Shown here in pieces: positions 36,027-45,366 of a stretch of DNA of 64,000 nt. Positions within the stretch are counted from its first letter, which is position 1. Every line of letters starts with the position of its first letter. The position numbers and the translations under genes are program-made. This DNA is from Bifidobacterium breve. Lineage in GTDB: Bacteria > Actinomycetota > Acidimicrobiia > Acidimicrobiales > Acidimicrobilacustridaceae. The stretch covers positions 1-64,000 of the forward strand of contig CAMCTY010000008.1 in the NCBI GenBank assembly GCA_945878725.1, read 5' to 3'. A model generated the notes under the pieces. The model was not told where the DNA came from and did no database searches. It saw only the letters and a program-made list of their open reading frames with translations.

Positions 36027-37598
36027 CTAGCCGGAAGGGTCGAGGCGGAACTCCAGTTGGGGGCTCGAGACGATTTCCAAGGGTTCCACCCTCGGGCCCT
36101 CATTGCTTCCGTTTCGTCCAATGAATCGGTAGAAGCGTCTTCCTGGAAAGCGCTCGATGAGTTCACTGTTGCGCCCGCCAAGATCAGCAGCAAAGAGAAC
36201 AGGGTCATCAAGTCGGGGGCTGTTTCGGAATGCACCACGCGGGTGGAGGACGTACGGACCATCTTCACCGGCGGGCAGGATGACGATTGCCGGTTCCTGG
36301 ACCAAGGCGTCAACTACTGCGACCTCTTCAGCAATGTTGTTGCGCGCCCACTTGTTCGCCTCGATCTTGTCGCCCACCTCAATCGCCGTACCCGACACGA
36401 TGGCGATTGACACGATGGCGATCACAGGCCATCGGCGTCGCACAAGATCATCGAGAGCAACACCGAGAAGGACCATGGTGGGCAACAGGATTGGAAGGTA
36501 ATAGTGAGGGCCGTAGAAGTTCCGGCCTCCGACAATGAGGTAGTTGCCGTAATAGAAGAAGTAGGCCAGTGGATAGGCGATGCCAAGGGCGAGCATGAAT
36601 AACAGCACTTTCGGCGCCCGCTGCCGCAACCGCCATGCCCCCCAAGCGGCGAGCGGCACCGAAACGATCCCGGCGAAAATCCAATGGGGGAAGGCACGTA
36701 GGTTGGTGCGCAGGGCCAGCCACGCTTCACCTACCCCAACGTAAACGTGTTTCGAATTCTCGGCGATCGCGCGATATCCGAAGCCGAATGAGTCGTCGCC
36801 TCCGATGGTCCAGAGGGCGAAGGTGAAGGGTTGACCCGTCGTTCGGGAGTTGTACAGAAACGCCACAAGGAGCCACGGAATCGCTCCCGCGGCAACACTA
36901 GGCAGCGCCCGCAATGTTCGGGAGCGGTCACCTCCGCGAACCCAGAGCCAAGGCACGAGAAGGGCGGAAAGCACAATGCCCTCGAGGGGTCGGGTCAAAA
37001 GCACAAGTCCTACAAATGTGCCTCCGAGAACGAACCATTTCCTCGAAATGTGGGTGGGCTCGTCGACGGCGCGAGTGAGGGCGGCGATGGCGAACGCGGC
37101 GAGCATGATCGACAGCACATAGGAAACGAACAGCGCGCTTTGGACAATTACAAGTGGACTGAGGGCGAAGCACCCGGCTGCGAAGAGTGCAATGCGGTCG
37201 TCCTGCACGAGTCGTCGGGTTGCAACAAAGATCGACAGCACCGAAAGGGCTGCGACGAGCGCCAGTGCAATACGCATGGTGCCGAAGACGAGCTGACTTG
37301 CTGCAAGAAGGGCGACGAGGGTCGGTTGCTCGACGAGTACCAATCGGTCGCCTCCGACTCGGCCCGACATCCATGGCCGGAATGCATCGCCATGAAGTGA
37401 ATCCGAGAGGGTGAGGTCTCCGCCCGCAAACATCTCGGCTTGGAGGACGTATACCGCCTCATCATTGTTCAGCGAAAGGTTTTCGAAAAACGCGTGACCA
37501 ACAAGTAGCGATCCGACTGCCGAAAGCGCAGCGAGGAATCCGACAGCCGCCCAGAGTTTCCGTCGTGCGAGCACCGGGGAAGGGTACTTGCTGGGCAA
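36027..37598 (-). CDS. GT-C-type membrane glycosyltransferase (ArnT/PMT-like)
   Basis: 523 residues with about eleven hydrophobic helices. The first extracytoplasmic loop carries an acidic motif, NNDEAVYVLQAEMFAGG, like the catalytic DE of lipid-linked-sugar glycosyltransferases of the GT39/GT83 group. The C-terminal roughly 110 residues form a soluble domain. It probably transfers a sugar from a polyprenyl phosphate to an envelope acceptor outside the membrane; donor and acceptor unknown. The start is TTG with ggggaac just upstream, similar to the sulfotransferase start. It diverges from miaB, 46 bases apart. Confidence 0.72.
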   Translation of the reverse strand: MPSKYPSPVLARRKLWAAVGFLAALSAVGSLLVGHAFFENLSLNNDEAVYVLQAEMFAGGDLTLSDSLHGDAFRPWMSGRVGGDRLVLVEQPTLVALLAASQLVFGTMRIALALVAALSVLSIFVATRRLVQDDRIALFAAGCFALSPLVIVQSALFVSYVLSIMLAAFAIAALTRAVDEPTHISRKWFVLGGTFVGLVLLTRPLEGIVLSALLVPWLWVRGGDRSRTLRALPSVAAGAIPWLLVAFLYNSRTTGQPFTFALWTIGGDDSFGFGYRAIAENSKHVYVGVGEAWLALRTNLRAFPHWIFAGIVSVPLAAWGAWRLRQRAPKVLLFMLALGIAYPLAYFFYYGNYLIVGGRNFYGPHYYLPILLPTMVLLGVALDDLVRRRWPVIAIVSIAIVSGTAIEVGDKIEANKWARNNIAEEVAVVDALVQEPAIVILPAGEDGPYVLHPRGAFRNSPRLDDPVLFAADLGGRNSELIERFPGRRFYRFIGRNGSNEGPRVEPLEIVSSPQLEFRLDPSG

Positions 37599-37644
37599 GT
37601 TCCCCGATGGGCACCCCGGCGCTTGCCGATAACCTGTCCCGGTA

Positions 37645-39123
37645 ATGTCCCAAACACCGGATCAGCCCCGTAGCTACGCCATTCGCACCTACGGGTGCCA
37701 GATGAATGAGCACGATTCCGAACGCATCGCCGGCCAACTCGAGGCCGACGGGCTGATTCTCGCCGACTCGCCCGAAGACGCCGATGTTGTGGTGTTCAAC
37801 ACGTGTTGCATCCGCGAGAACGCCGACAACAAGTTCTACGGGCATCTCGGAAACATGAAGACCGTGAAAGAACAGCGACCAGGTGTGGAAATCATCGTTA
37901 GCGGCTGTCTGGCGCAGAAGGATCGGGAACTTGTTCAGCAACGGGCGAGTCATGTCGATGTCGTCCTCGGTACCCACAATGTGCATCGCGCGGTCGAGCT
38001 TCTCCACGCCTCGCGCGAGAACGGCCCGATCACCGAGATCTGGGACGAAGCTCTTGACGAGGCAGATTCGTTTCCCTCTGCTCTCGCTGTGAAGCGTGAG
38101 ATCGATTACTCCGCCTGGGTCACGATCCAAATCGGTTGCGACAACACCTGTGCGTACTGCATCGTGCCGGCTGTGCGCGGCAAAGAGATCAGCCGCCCGT
38201 TCGGAGAACTCATCGAGCAGGTCGAAAGTCTCGCTGCCGACGGCGTTTACGAAATCACTCTGCTCGGTCAGAACGTCAATTCCTACGGTCGTGATCTCAC
38301 ATCAGCGCGGCGCACCGAGGAGCCTTCCCCGGTCGACAAACTGGTCGCTGGTCCGATGTGGGCCGCTGACGACGCCCGTCGGCCCCGACCATTGTTCGCC
38401 GATCTGCTCTCGGCTGTTTCAAACATCGAGGGAATCGGACGGGTTCGCTACACGAGCCCGCATCCCAAAGACTTCCGTCAAGAGACCATCGATGCAATGG
38501 CCGCCAATCCGGCTGTCTGTGAGCACCTGCATCTCCCGCTGCAATCAGGCAGCGATTCGATGCTCGCCGCAATGCATCGGGGATACACCGCCGAGCGCTA
38601 TCTCGAAAAGCTTGTCGCCGCCCGTGCCGGAATCGACGACCTCGCGGTGACTACCGACATCATCGTCGGTTTCCCTGGTGAGACCGAAGACGATTTCGAA
38701 CGCACGCTCGAGGTTGTGGCCGCCGCCGAATACGACTCCGCCTACACGTTCATCTTCTCGCCCCGGGAAGGCACAGAGGCCGCCCATTTGGTCGACCTTT
38801 ACTGCGATCCGGCCGTTGTCGCCGAGCGGTTCGCTCGCCTCCGGGTAGTCGTCGAGCGCTCGGCACTCATCCGCCACCGTGCTCGTATCGGTCGGGTCGA
38901 AGAAATCATCATTGAGGGGCCGAGCAAGCGCAATGCCGGTGTTCTTTCGGGACGTACCCGTCAGAACAAACTCATCCACTTCCCATGTGACAAACCGTTG
39001 CGGGTGGGCACGTTGGCAACTGCTCGAGTCACCGATTCCGGCACGTTCTACCTGCACGGTGAACTCCTCGAGGTCCTTGCCTCGCCCCGCCATCGCACGC
39101 GCATTCCGGTCGCTGCCGGGTGA
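37645..39123 (+). CDS. miaB: tRNA-2-methylthio-N6-dimethylallyladenosine synthase MiaB
   Basis: Radical SAM enzyme adding the methylthio group to i6A37 in tRNAs. N-terminal domain AIRTYGCQMNEHDSERI, with VFNTCCIRENAD and IIVSGCLAQKD. The radical SAM motif is CDNTCAYC in IGCDNTCAYCIVPAVRGKE. A TRAM domain starts near VEEIIIEGPSKRN. 492 residues include an Arg/Pro-rich insertion of about 35 residues after NVNSYGRDL. TAACCT (37630-37635) is 9 bases before the ATG. The stop overlaps miaA, so the two tRNA modification steps are coupled. Confidence 0.95.
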   Translation: MSQTPDQPRSYAIRTYGCQMNEHDSERIAGQLEADGLILADSPEDADVVVFNTCCIRENADNKFYGHLGNMKTVKEQRPGVEIIVSGCLAQKDRELVQQRASHVDVVLGTHNVHRAVELLHASRENGPITEIWDEALDEADSFPSALAVKREIDYSAWVTIQIGCDNTCAYCIVPAVRGKEISRPFGELIEQVESLAADGVYEITLLGQNVNSYGRDLTSARRTEEPSPVDKLVAGPMWAADDARRPRPLFADLLSAVSNIEGIGRVRYTSPHPKDFRQETIDAMAANPAVCEHLHLPLQSGSDSMLAAMHRGYTAERYLEKLVAARAGIDDLAVTTDIIVGFPGETEDDFERTLEVVAAAEYDSAYTFIFSPREGTEAAHLVDLYCDPAVVAERFARLRVVVERSALIRHRARIGRVEEIIIEGPSKRNAGVLSGRTRQNKLIHFPCDKPLRVGTLATARVTDSGTFYLHGELLEVLASPRHRTRIPVAAG

Positions 39124-40058
39124 GCGCTTCGGCATCACGTTTTCGACCATCTGGTCGGCACCTTGCGTTGGTGGGACCCACCGCCTCGGGTAAATCGTCG
39201 CTCGCCATGGATCTGGCCCGATCCCGAACCGATCTTGAAATCGTCACCGTCGACTCAATGCAGGTGTACCGGGGGATGGACATCGGAACGGCGAAGCCAT
39301 CGGTTGCGGAACAATCAGAAATCCGACATCACCTGATCGACATCGTCGACGCTGATGACGATTACACCGTTTCGAGATTTCAGGCTGATTGCCGACAGGT
39401 ACTGGAGGCGATCGAATCCCGAGGCAACAGGGCGATCCTCGTCGGCGGAACTGGTCTCTATTTTCAGGCGATCACCGACGATCTCGAAATCCCCGGGCAG
39501 TTTCCTGAAGTACGAGCGCAACTCGAAAACGATCCCGACACCGTCGGACTCCATCGTCGCCTGCACGAACTCGACCCGGTGGCGGCGGCGCGCATGGACA
39601 GTGCCAATCGTCGACGGGTGATCCGGGCCCTGGAGGTTGTGCTCGGCAGTGGACGTCCATTTTCGTCGTTCGGTCCCGGAATCGACGCCTACCCGACTGC
39701 GCCGTTCCCGATCGTCGGGCTCGATATGTCCCGCGACGTCTTGGCTCAGCGCATCGCCGATCGCTATGACGCCCAGTTCCTCGACGGTTTCGTTGATGAA
39801 GTGCGCGGACTGCTTGATCGACCCGGTGGACTCTCGCGAACGGCCCGACAGGCCCTCGGCTACAGGGAACTGATCGATCATTTTGAGAACGGAACTCCTC
39901 GTGAGGAGGCAAAGACGAACGCAATCGCCCGCACGAGACGATTCGCCCGGCGTCAGTTGCGCTGGTTCGGGCGGGACCCGCGAATCTCATGGATTCCGAC
40001 CGATGGCGTGAATACCGAGATTGCGCTCGCCTCGATGACCGAACTGCTGGGAGACTGA
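39120..40058 (+). CDS. miaA: tRNA dimethylallyltransferase MiaA
   Basis: Adds the dimethylallyl group to A37, the substrate of MiaB. The P-loop is LVGPTASGKSSLA near residues 17-29, followed by VTVDSMQVYRGMDIGTAKPS. The acceptor region YTVSRFQADC and LVGGTGLYFQA are also family features, and RQALGYRELIDHFENG is near the C-terminus. 312 residues is normal. The GTG start overlaps the miaB stop by 4 bases. Confidence 0.95.
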   Translation: MSASASRFRPSGRHLALVGPTASGKSSLAMDLARSRTDLEIVTVDSMQVYRGMDIGTAKPSVAEQSEIRHHLIDIVDADDDYTVSRFQADCRQVLEAIESRGNRAILVGGTGLYFQAITDDLEIPGQFPEVRAQLENDPDTVGLHRRLHELDPVAAARMDSANRRRVIRALEVVLGSGRPFSSFGPGIDAYPTAPFPIVGLDMSRDVLAQRIADRYDAQFLDGFVDEVRGLLDRPGGLSRTARQALGYRELIDHFENGTPREEAKTNAIARTRRFARRQLRWFGRDPRISWIPTDGVNTEIALASMTELLGD

Positions 40059-40063
40059 CGTCA

Positions 40064-40906
40064 ATGAGACTCACAAAGCATCACGGACTCGGGAACGATT
40101 TCATCGTTGCGCTGGAAGAGGTCAACGGACCTCTTCGGGGTGATGCCACATTGGCGCGGGCCCTGTGTGATCGTCGCCGTGGTGTCGGAGCTGATGGATT
40201 CATCATCGGTTCGCTGCCAGTTGACGGTCAGGTTGATACCGACGGCGAACCTGTCGATGTCGTGATGCACCTCTGGAATGCAGATGGAAGTCGGGCGGAG
40301 ATGAGCGGGAACGGCATTCGCTGTCTCGGTCAGGCCCTTGCGATGGCCCGGGACGATCATGAGGCGATGTATGTCGTCGACACCGACGCTGGGCTGCGTG
40401 AACTTGTCGTCCACGATGATGCCGAGCACCGACTCGCAACAGTCAGCGTCACGATGGGACCTGTCGGTGAAGGTCCCGCCATTCCCAAGGCGGTCTCGGA
40501 GCGACTCGCGGCAGAACGCCATGCCACCGCCGACATGGGCAATCCCCATCTTGTCGTGCTCGTCTCCGATCTTCATCAGGTCGACCTTGTCGGAACGGGT
40601 TCATGGCTTGAGCAGCAATTCTCTGCCGGCGTGAACGTCGAGTTCATCGCGATCGGTTCGGTGCCGGACACGATTGACTTGCTTGTCTGGGAACGCGGCG
40701 CTGGCGTCACCGAAGCCTGCGGTACGGGAGCAACGGCCGCGGCTCATCTTGCTCACCAGTGGGGTCTTGTCGGCAACCGAGTGCGAGTCGTGATGCCGGG
40801 TGGAACCGCCGACGTTGTGATCGCTCCCGATGACGAACCCGACACCGAACCGATCCTCATCGGTGCCGCCCAACATGTGATCACTTTCGAGATACCGGAT
40901 GTCTGA
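40064..40906 (+). CDS. dapF: diaminopimelate epimerase
   Basis: Converts LL- to meso-diaminopimelate, using two Cys as acid/base. The first catalytic Cys is in SGNGIRCLGQAL, the second in EACGTGATAAAHLA. The start LTKHHGLGNDFIVALEE is standard. 280 residues. GGGAG (40049-40053) precedes the ATG at 40064; a longer frame into miaA is not conserved. The stop lies inside the first codons of hflX (8-base overlap), so coupling continues. Confidence 0.96.
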   Translation: MRLTKHHGLGNDFIVALEEVNGPLRGDATLARALCDRRRGVGADGFIIGSLPVDGQVDTDGEPVDVVMHLWNADGSRAEMSGNGIRCLGQALAMARDDHEAMYVVDTDAGLRELVVHDDAEHRLATVSVTMGPVGEGPAIPKAVSERLAAERHATADMGNPHLVVLVSDLHQVDLVGTGSWLEQQFSAGVNVEFIAIGSVPDTIDLLVWERGAGVTEACGTGATAAAHLAHQWGLVGNRVRVVMPGGTADVVIAPDDEPDTEPILIGAAQHVITFEIPDV

Positions 40907-42236
40907 CGATCCGAAGCCGGTCGATGGTGGACATCGCGGAGCGTTCGGGGATTTTGGTGGCGAGAGTTCGGGGCTCATTGACAGGAGCTTCCGCGAAAAG
41001 ATCGTGATCATCGGCGTCACGCCGCCCGGCCACGACGAAGAGGAGACCGAGCGTCACCTCGATGAACTGACCTTGCTCGTGGACACAGCGGGTGCCGATG
41101 TCGTGGCGAGGATCCTGCAAAAGCGTCATTCTCCCGATCCCGCCACCTTCATCGGTTCGGGCAAGGTGGAGGAACTTCGGGAACTGTGTGAGGCGGTCGA
41201 CGTCGACACCGTCGTATTCGACGACGAATTGAGTCCCGCGCAACAGCGCAATCTCGAAAAACTCCTCGGCCGTACCGCGATCGATCGAACTGCCGTAATT
41301 CTCGACATCTTCGGTCAGAACGCTCACAGTCTCGAGGGCAAGGCTCAGGTCGAGCTGGCTCAGATCCGTTATCGACTTCCGCGATTGCGAGGTCGGGGTA
41401 AGACGCTTTCCCGTCAGGGTGGCGGTATCGGTGCGCGCCAAGGTGGAGGCGAGACTCAGCTCGAAGTCGATCGCCGACGGCTTCAACGACGGATGCACAA
41501 ACTCGAAGCCGATCTCCGCGAAATCGTTCAGGTGCGCAAGACGCAGGCGAAGGCCCGTCAGCGGTCCCGACTTCACCGAGTCGCGATCGTTGGTTACACG
41601 AACGCCGGAAAATCCACACTGCTCAACCAACTGACCGATGCTGGCGTACTTGTCGAAGACCGTCTGTTCGCCACCCTTGACGCCACGACCCGGCGGCTTC
41701 ATTTACCGGGTGGCGAAACCGTCCTGTTGACCGACACCGTCGGCTTCATCACCAAACTTCCGACCCAACTGATTCAGGCGTTCAAGTCGACGCTCGAGGT
41801 CGTGGTGGACGCCGACCTCTTGGTGCACGTCGTCGATGGTTCGGCGACCGATCCGGAGGAGCAGATCCGGGCGGTCGACCGGGTACTCGCTGAGATCAGC
41901 GCCGCTGACGTGCCGCAGATGCTCGTCGTGAACAAAATGGATCTCGATCAACTGGGCGCAAAGCGAGTCCTCGGGGATCATCCCGGAGCGTCAGCCATCT
42001 CGGCGATGACCGGCGAAGGCGTCGAGGACATGCTGCGTGCGTTGGGTGATCGACTGCGCGGATTATCGACGATCACGGAACTTCTCATCCCCTTCGAGAG
42101 GGGCGACATCCTTGCGGCGTTGCACCGCGAAGGCGAAGTTCTTGTCGAGACAGCATCGGACGAAGGCATGCGGGTTCGTGCCCGACTCGACGACGCGTCG
42201 GTGAGTCGCCTGCGCGACTACGTCGTCACCGGCTAA
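40899..42236 (+). CDS. hflX: ribosome-associated GTPase HflX
   Basis: 445-residue GTPase that splits stalled or stressed ribosomes. The HflX N-terminal domain includes DPATFIGSGKVEEL and the glycine-rich loop RGRGKTLSRQGGGIGARQGG, followed by a coiled-coil-like ETQLEVDRRRLQRRMHKLEADL. The G domain has G1 VGYTNAGKSTLLN, the G3 region TDTVGFI, and NKMD. The neighbourhood miaA-hflX is conserved in many bacteria. Its start overlaps dapF, and dapC begins 11 bases after its stop. Confidence 0.95.
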   Translation: MSDDPKPVDGGHRGAFGDFGGESSGLIDRSFREKIVIIGVTPPGHDEEETERHLDELTLLVDTAGADVVARILQKRHSPDPATFIGSGKVEELRELCEAVDVDTVVFDDELSPAQQRNLEKLLGRTAIDRTAVILDIFGQNAHSLEGKAQVELAQIRYRLPRLRGRGKTLSRQGGGIGARQGGGETQLEVDRRRLQRRMHKLEADLREIVQVRKTQAKARQRSRLHRVAIVGYTNAGKSTLLNQLTDAGVLVEDRLFATLDATTRRLHLPGGETVLLTDTVGFITKLPTQLIQAFKSTLEVVVDADLLVHVVDGSATDPEEQIRAVDRVLAEISAADVPQMLVVNKMDLDQLGAKRVLGDHPGASAISAMTGEGVEDMLRALGDRLRGLSTITELLIPFERGDILAALHREGEVLVETASDEGMRVRARLDDASVSRLRDYVVTG

Positions 42237-42247
42237 ACCGTGGACCG

Positions 42248-43363
42248 ATGAGCACGACACCGTTCACCCCGCCGCCCTATCCGTACGATCGCCTCGACAA
42301 ACTGAAGCCCCAGGCTTCGGCCCACGAAGGCGGCCTCGTGGATCTGTCGATCGGCGATCCCTGCGATCCGCCGCCCCGCATCGTTCTTGACGCACTTGCC
42401 AGTTCCGCCAGCGAACGTCGCTATCCAGCGTCGATCGGCGTGCCGGCTTTTCGGGAAGCGGCCGCGCAGTGGATGTCGACCCGACTCGGCGTCGATGTTC
42501 CGACGAACCAGTTGGCGGCTTGCATCGGAACGAAGGAATTCGTTGCTGGATTGCCACATTGGCTTCGCCTGCGCAATCCGTCACGCGACACGGTTTTGTA
42601 CCCGGCCATCAGTTACCCCAGTTATGCGATGGGGGCTGAACTGGCTGGGGCTCGTGCTGTCGCGGTACCAATCGATGCGAACGGTCTCAGTAACCTCGCC
42701 GCGATCGATCCTGCCGATGCGGCTCGGGCGCTATGTCTCTGGGTCAACTCCCCGGGTAACCCGACGGGACATCTCGATGATCTTGGTGCCGCCGCTGCGT
42801 GGGGTCGTTCGCACGGAGTCCCGGTCATCTCCGACGAGTGCTACATCGAATACACGTGGGACGGGCCCGGAGCGACGATCCTCGAACACGGAACCGATGG
42901 TGTGCTTGCCGTGCACTCGCTCTCGAAGCGATCGAATTTGGCGGGAGTGCGAGCCGGTTTCTACGCCGGTGACGGTGATCTCGTTGGCTATCTGTCTGAA
43001 CTGCGAAAGCACGCCGGTTTCATGGTGCCCGGCCCCGTCCAAGCGGCAGCGGTGGCGGCGTGGGGCGATCAGGAACACGTTGTCGAACAACGCGATCGCT
43101 ATCGCACGCGACTTGAGCGGTTCCGTTCGATTCTTGCGGCCATCGGGGTCGATGCGCCGATGCCCGGCGGCGCGTTCTATCTGTGGGCCCCAGCCCCCGA
43201 CGGTGACGCGTGGGCCCTCGTGAATCGTCTCGCCACCGAGGCCGGCGCACTGGTGTCACCCGGTGAGTTCTACGGTCCCGATGGCGCCGGATTCGTGCGG
43301 GTGGCAGTTGTGCAGCCGTCCGATCGTCTCGAACTGGTTGCACAGAGGTTGGGCGTCGACTGA
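42248..43363 (+). CDS. dapC: succinyldiaminopimelate aminotransferase
   Basis: PLP-dependent class I/II aminotransferase of 371 residues. The Schiff-base Lys is in HSLSKRSNLAGVRAGF; NSPGNPTG and SDECYIEYTWDG are PLP-site segments. Similarity to actinobacterial DapC and its position directly upstream of dapD and dapE support N-succinyl-LL-2-amino-6-ketopimelate as substrate; family members can have broad specificity. No clear ribosome-binding site before the ATG, which is 11 bases after hflX. Confidence 0.9.
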   Translation: MSTTPFTPPPYPYDRLDKLKPQASAHEGGLVDLSIGDPCDPPPRIVLDALASSASERRYPASIGVPAFREAAAQWMSTRLGVDVPTNQLAACIGTKEFVAGLPHWLRLRNPSRDTVLYPAISYPSYAMGAELAGARAVAVPIDANGLSNLAAIDPADAARALCLWVNSPGNPTGHLDDLGAAAAWGRSHGVPVISDECYIEYTWDGPGATILEHGTDGVLAVHSLSKRSNLAGVRAGFYAGDGDLVGYLSELRKHAGFMVPGPVQAAAVAAWGDQEHVVEQRDRYRTRLERFRSILAAIGVDAPMPGGAFYLWAPAPDGDAWALVNRLATEAGALVSPGEFYGPDGAGFVRVAVVQPSDRLELVAQRLGVD

Positions 43364-43432
43364 TACACCATCCTGCGCTGCGGTCGGAACTGAACACGGG
43401 TTCTGTGCGGCGGGGCGGTAACCTTCGCCGCC

Positions 43433-44257
43433 ATGGCTGCACTTGAAAATACGATCAATGATCTTTGGGACGCCCGCGAAAGTCTGCAGGCGGGTGACGC
43501 AGACGCTGTTGCTGCGGTAGGGCAGGCAATGGCCCTCCTCGACAGCGGTGAGGCGAGGGTTGCTGAACTGGGTGCCGATGGGGAACCGATCGTCCACCAG
43601 TGGCTCAAGCACGCGATCCTTCTCTACTTCCGTCTGTCGCAGATGGCGACGATCGAACTCGGTCCGTTTGAATTCGCCGACAAGATTCCGCTCAAGTCGA
43701 ACTTCGCAGCGTCGGGCGTACGAGTCGTTCCCGGCGCTTCGGCCCGTTACGGATCGTTTCTCGACCGCGGCGTCGTCCTCATGCCGAGCTACGTCAATAT
43801 CGGCGCCCGGGTCGGGGCCAACACCATGGTCGATACCTGGGCAACGGTCGGGTCATGCGCCCAGATTGGCGCCAACGTTCATCTCTCTGGTGGTGTCGGC
43901 ATCGGTGGAGTCCTTGAACCACCGCAGGCTGCCCCCGTCATCATCGGTGACGACGCACTCATCGGCAGTCGTTGCATCGTGGCCGAAGGCGCCCGCGTAG
44001 GCGCTGGCGCGGTTCTTGGTGCTGGTTGCATCCTCACGGCTTCAATCCCTGTCATCGATGCGCAGACCGGCGAGGAACTCGGCCGCGGCGTCGTCCCCTC
44101 ATGGTGCGTGGCCGTCTCGGCCACTCGTCCCCGTACGTTCGCTGGCGGGGACTTCGGGATGCCATGTGTTCTCGTCGTGAAGCGTCTTACCGAGGGTGAG
44201 CGTCACGACAAGGCTGCACTCAACGACATCCTGCGCGATCACGGCGCAGCAACCTGA
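43433..44257 (+). CDS. dapD: 2,3,4,5-tetrahydropyridine-2,6-dicarboxylate N-succinyltransferase, E. coli-type
   Basis: Succinylates tetrahydrodipicolinate with succinyl-CoA. Left-handed beta-helix hexapeptide repeats run from about residue 110. The core VLMPSYVNIGARVGANTMVD, TWATVGSCAQIGANVHLSGG and GIGGVLEPPQA is the proteobacterial DapD signature. 274 residues match the E. coli length, unlike the longer mycobacterial type. TAACCT (43419-43424) ends 8 bases before the ATG with no Shine-Dalgarno sequence. dapE follows 10 bases downstream. Confidence 0.95.
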   Translation: MAALENTINDLWDARESLQAGDADAVAAVGQAMALLDSGEARVAELGADGEPIVHQWLKHAILLYFRLSQMATIELGPFEFADKIPLKSNFAASGVRVVPGASARYGSFLDRGVVLMPSYVNIGARVGANTMVDTWATVGSCAQIGANVHLSGGVGIGGVLEPPQAAPVIIGDDALIGSRCIVAEGARVGAGAVLGAGCILTASIPVIDAQTGEELGRGVVPSWCVAVSATRPRTFAGGDFGMPCVLVVKRLTEGERHDKAALNDILRDHGAAT

Positions 44258-44267
44258 GGTTGGAACA

Positions 44268-45359
44268 ATGACCGAACCGGCGAACTCAGTCGACCTCTTG
44301 GCGCGCACCGCCGCGCTCGTTGACATCGCGTCGCCGAGTCGCCACGAGCAGGAACTCGTAGACATTCTTGAAGCAGAGCTTCGCTCGAACGTGCATCTTG
44401 AAGTCACTCGGGTAGGCGACAACCTTGTTGCCCGCACCCTCCTCGGTCGCCCACAGAGGCTTATTTTCGCCGGCCATACCGACACGGTTCCTGCCGCCGG
44501 CAATGCCGACGCGAGGATCGATGGAGATCGACTTTTCGGAGTTGGATCATCGGACATGAAGGGCGGGCTTGTCGTCATGCTCGAACTGGCCCGCACGATG
44601 GTCGATCCGGCGATGGACTGCACGTACGTGTTCTACGCACGCGAAGAAGTTGCGGGCATAGAGAGTGGTCTCGGGGAATTGTTTGAACTGCGACCCGATC
44701 TACTCGAAGGTGACGCCGCGATTCTCGGCGAACCGACAGATGCCCTGATTGAAGCGGGATGCCAGGGAACGCTCCGTTTCCGTATGGTGCTCCGAGGCGC
44801 CCGTGCTCATACCGCCCGAGCATGGATGGGCCGCAACGCGGTCCATCGACTGGCCGCAGTGCTCCAGATTCTCGACACGTACGAGCCCTGCCGGCCGGTA
44901 ATTGACGGGTGCCAGTTCCATGAGGCGCTGCAAGCGGTGGCTGTCGAAGGTGGCGTGGCCGGCAATGTTGTACCGGACAGTGCCGCGGTGACTATCAACT
45001 TCCGCTTTGCTCCGGACCGCACATTGGCTGAGGCCGAAGCCCATGTGCGAGGGCTGTTCGCGTCGTGTCTCGAATCAGACGATTCTCTCGAACTTGTCGA
45101 TGCCAGCGATGCCGCGGCACCTGGACTCGGACATCCGTTGCTCGCGTCGCTTGCCGAGCGGGCCGGGGGCAACGTTCTCGCCAAATTGGGCTGGACGGAT
45201 GTCGCGCGTTTCGCCGCTCAGGGAATTCCAGCCGTGAACTTCGGACCGGGAGACAACACGATCGCTCACACCGCCGGCGAATATCTCGATCGGGCACCAC
45301 TCGAGAAGGTGTGGTCGGTGGTGCACGCCCTCGTTGCCGAGGGCGTGCCGGCCACCTAA
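44268..45359 (+). CDS. dapE: succinyl-diaminopimelate desuccinylase
   Basis: M20-family zinc peptidase that removes succinate to give LL-DAP. Zinc ligands are visible in FAGHTDTVPAAGN, GVGSSDMKGGLVVM, the catalytic Glu pair in AREEVAG, GEPTD, and the late His in NTIAHTAGEYLD. The dimerisation domain contains LRGARAHTARAWMGRNAVHRL. 363 residues. GAGGTTGG upstream of the ATG at 44268 supports this start. It closes the dapC-dapD-dapE cluster and converges on lexA, 7 bases away. Confidence 0.94.
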   Translation: MTEPANSVDLLARTAALVDIASPSRHEQELVDILEAELRSNVHLEVTRVGDNLVARTLLGRPQRLIFAGHTDTVPAAGNADARIDGDRLFGVGSSDMKGGLVVMLELARTMVDPAMDCTYVFYAREEVAGIESGLGELFELRPDLLEGDAAILGEPTDALIEAGCQGTLRFRMVLRGARAHTARAWMGRNAVHRLAAVLQILDTYEPCRPVIDGCQFHEALQAVAVEGGVAGNVVPDSAAVTINFRFAPDRTLAEAEAHVRGLFASCLESDDSLELVDASDAAAPGLGHPLLASLAERAGGNVLAKLGWTDVARFAAQGIPAVNFGPGDNTIAHTAGEYLDRAPLEKVWSVVHALVAEGVPAT

Positions 45360-45366
45360 AAAGCGC

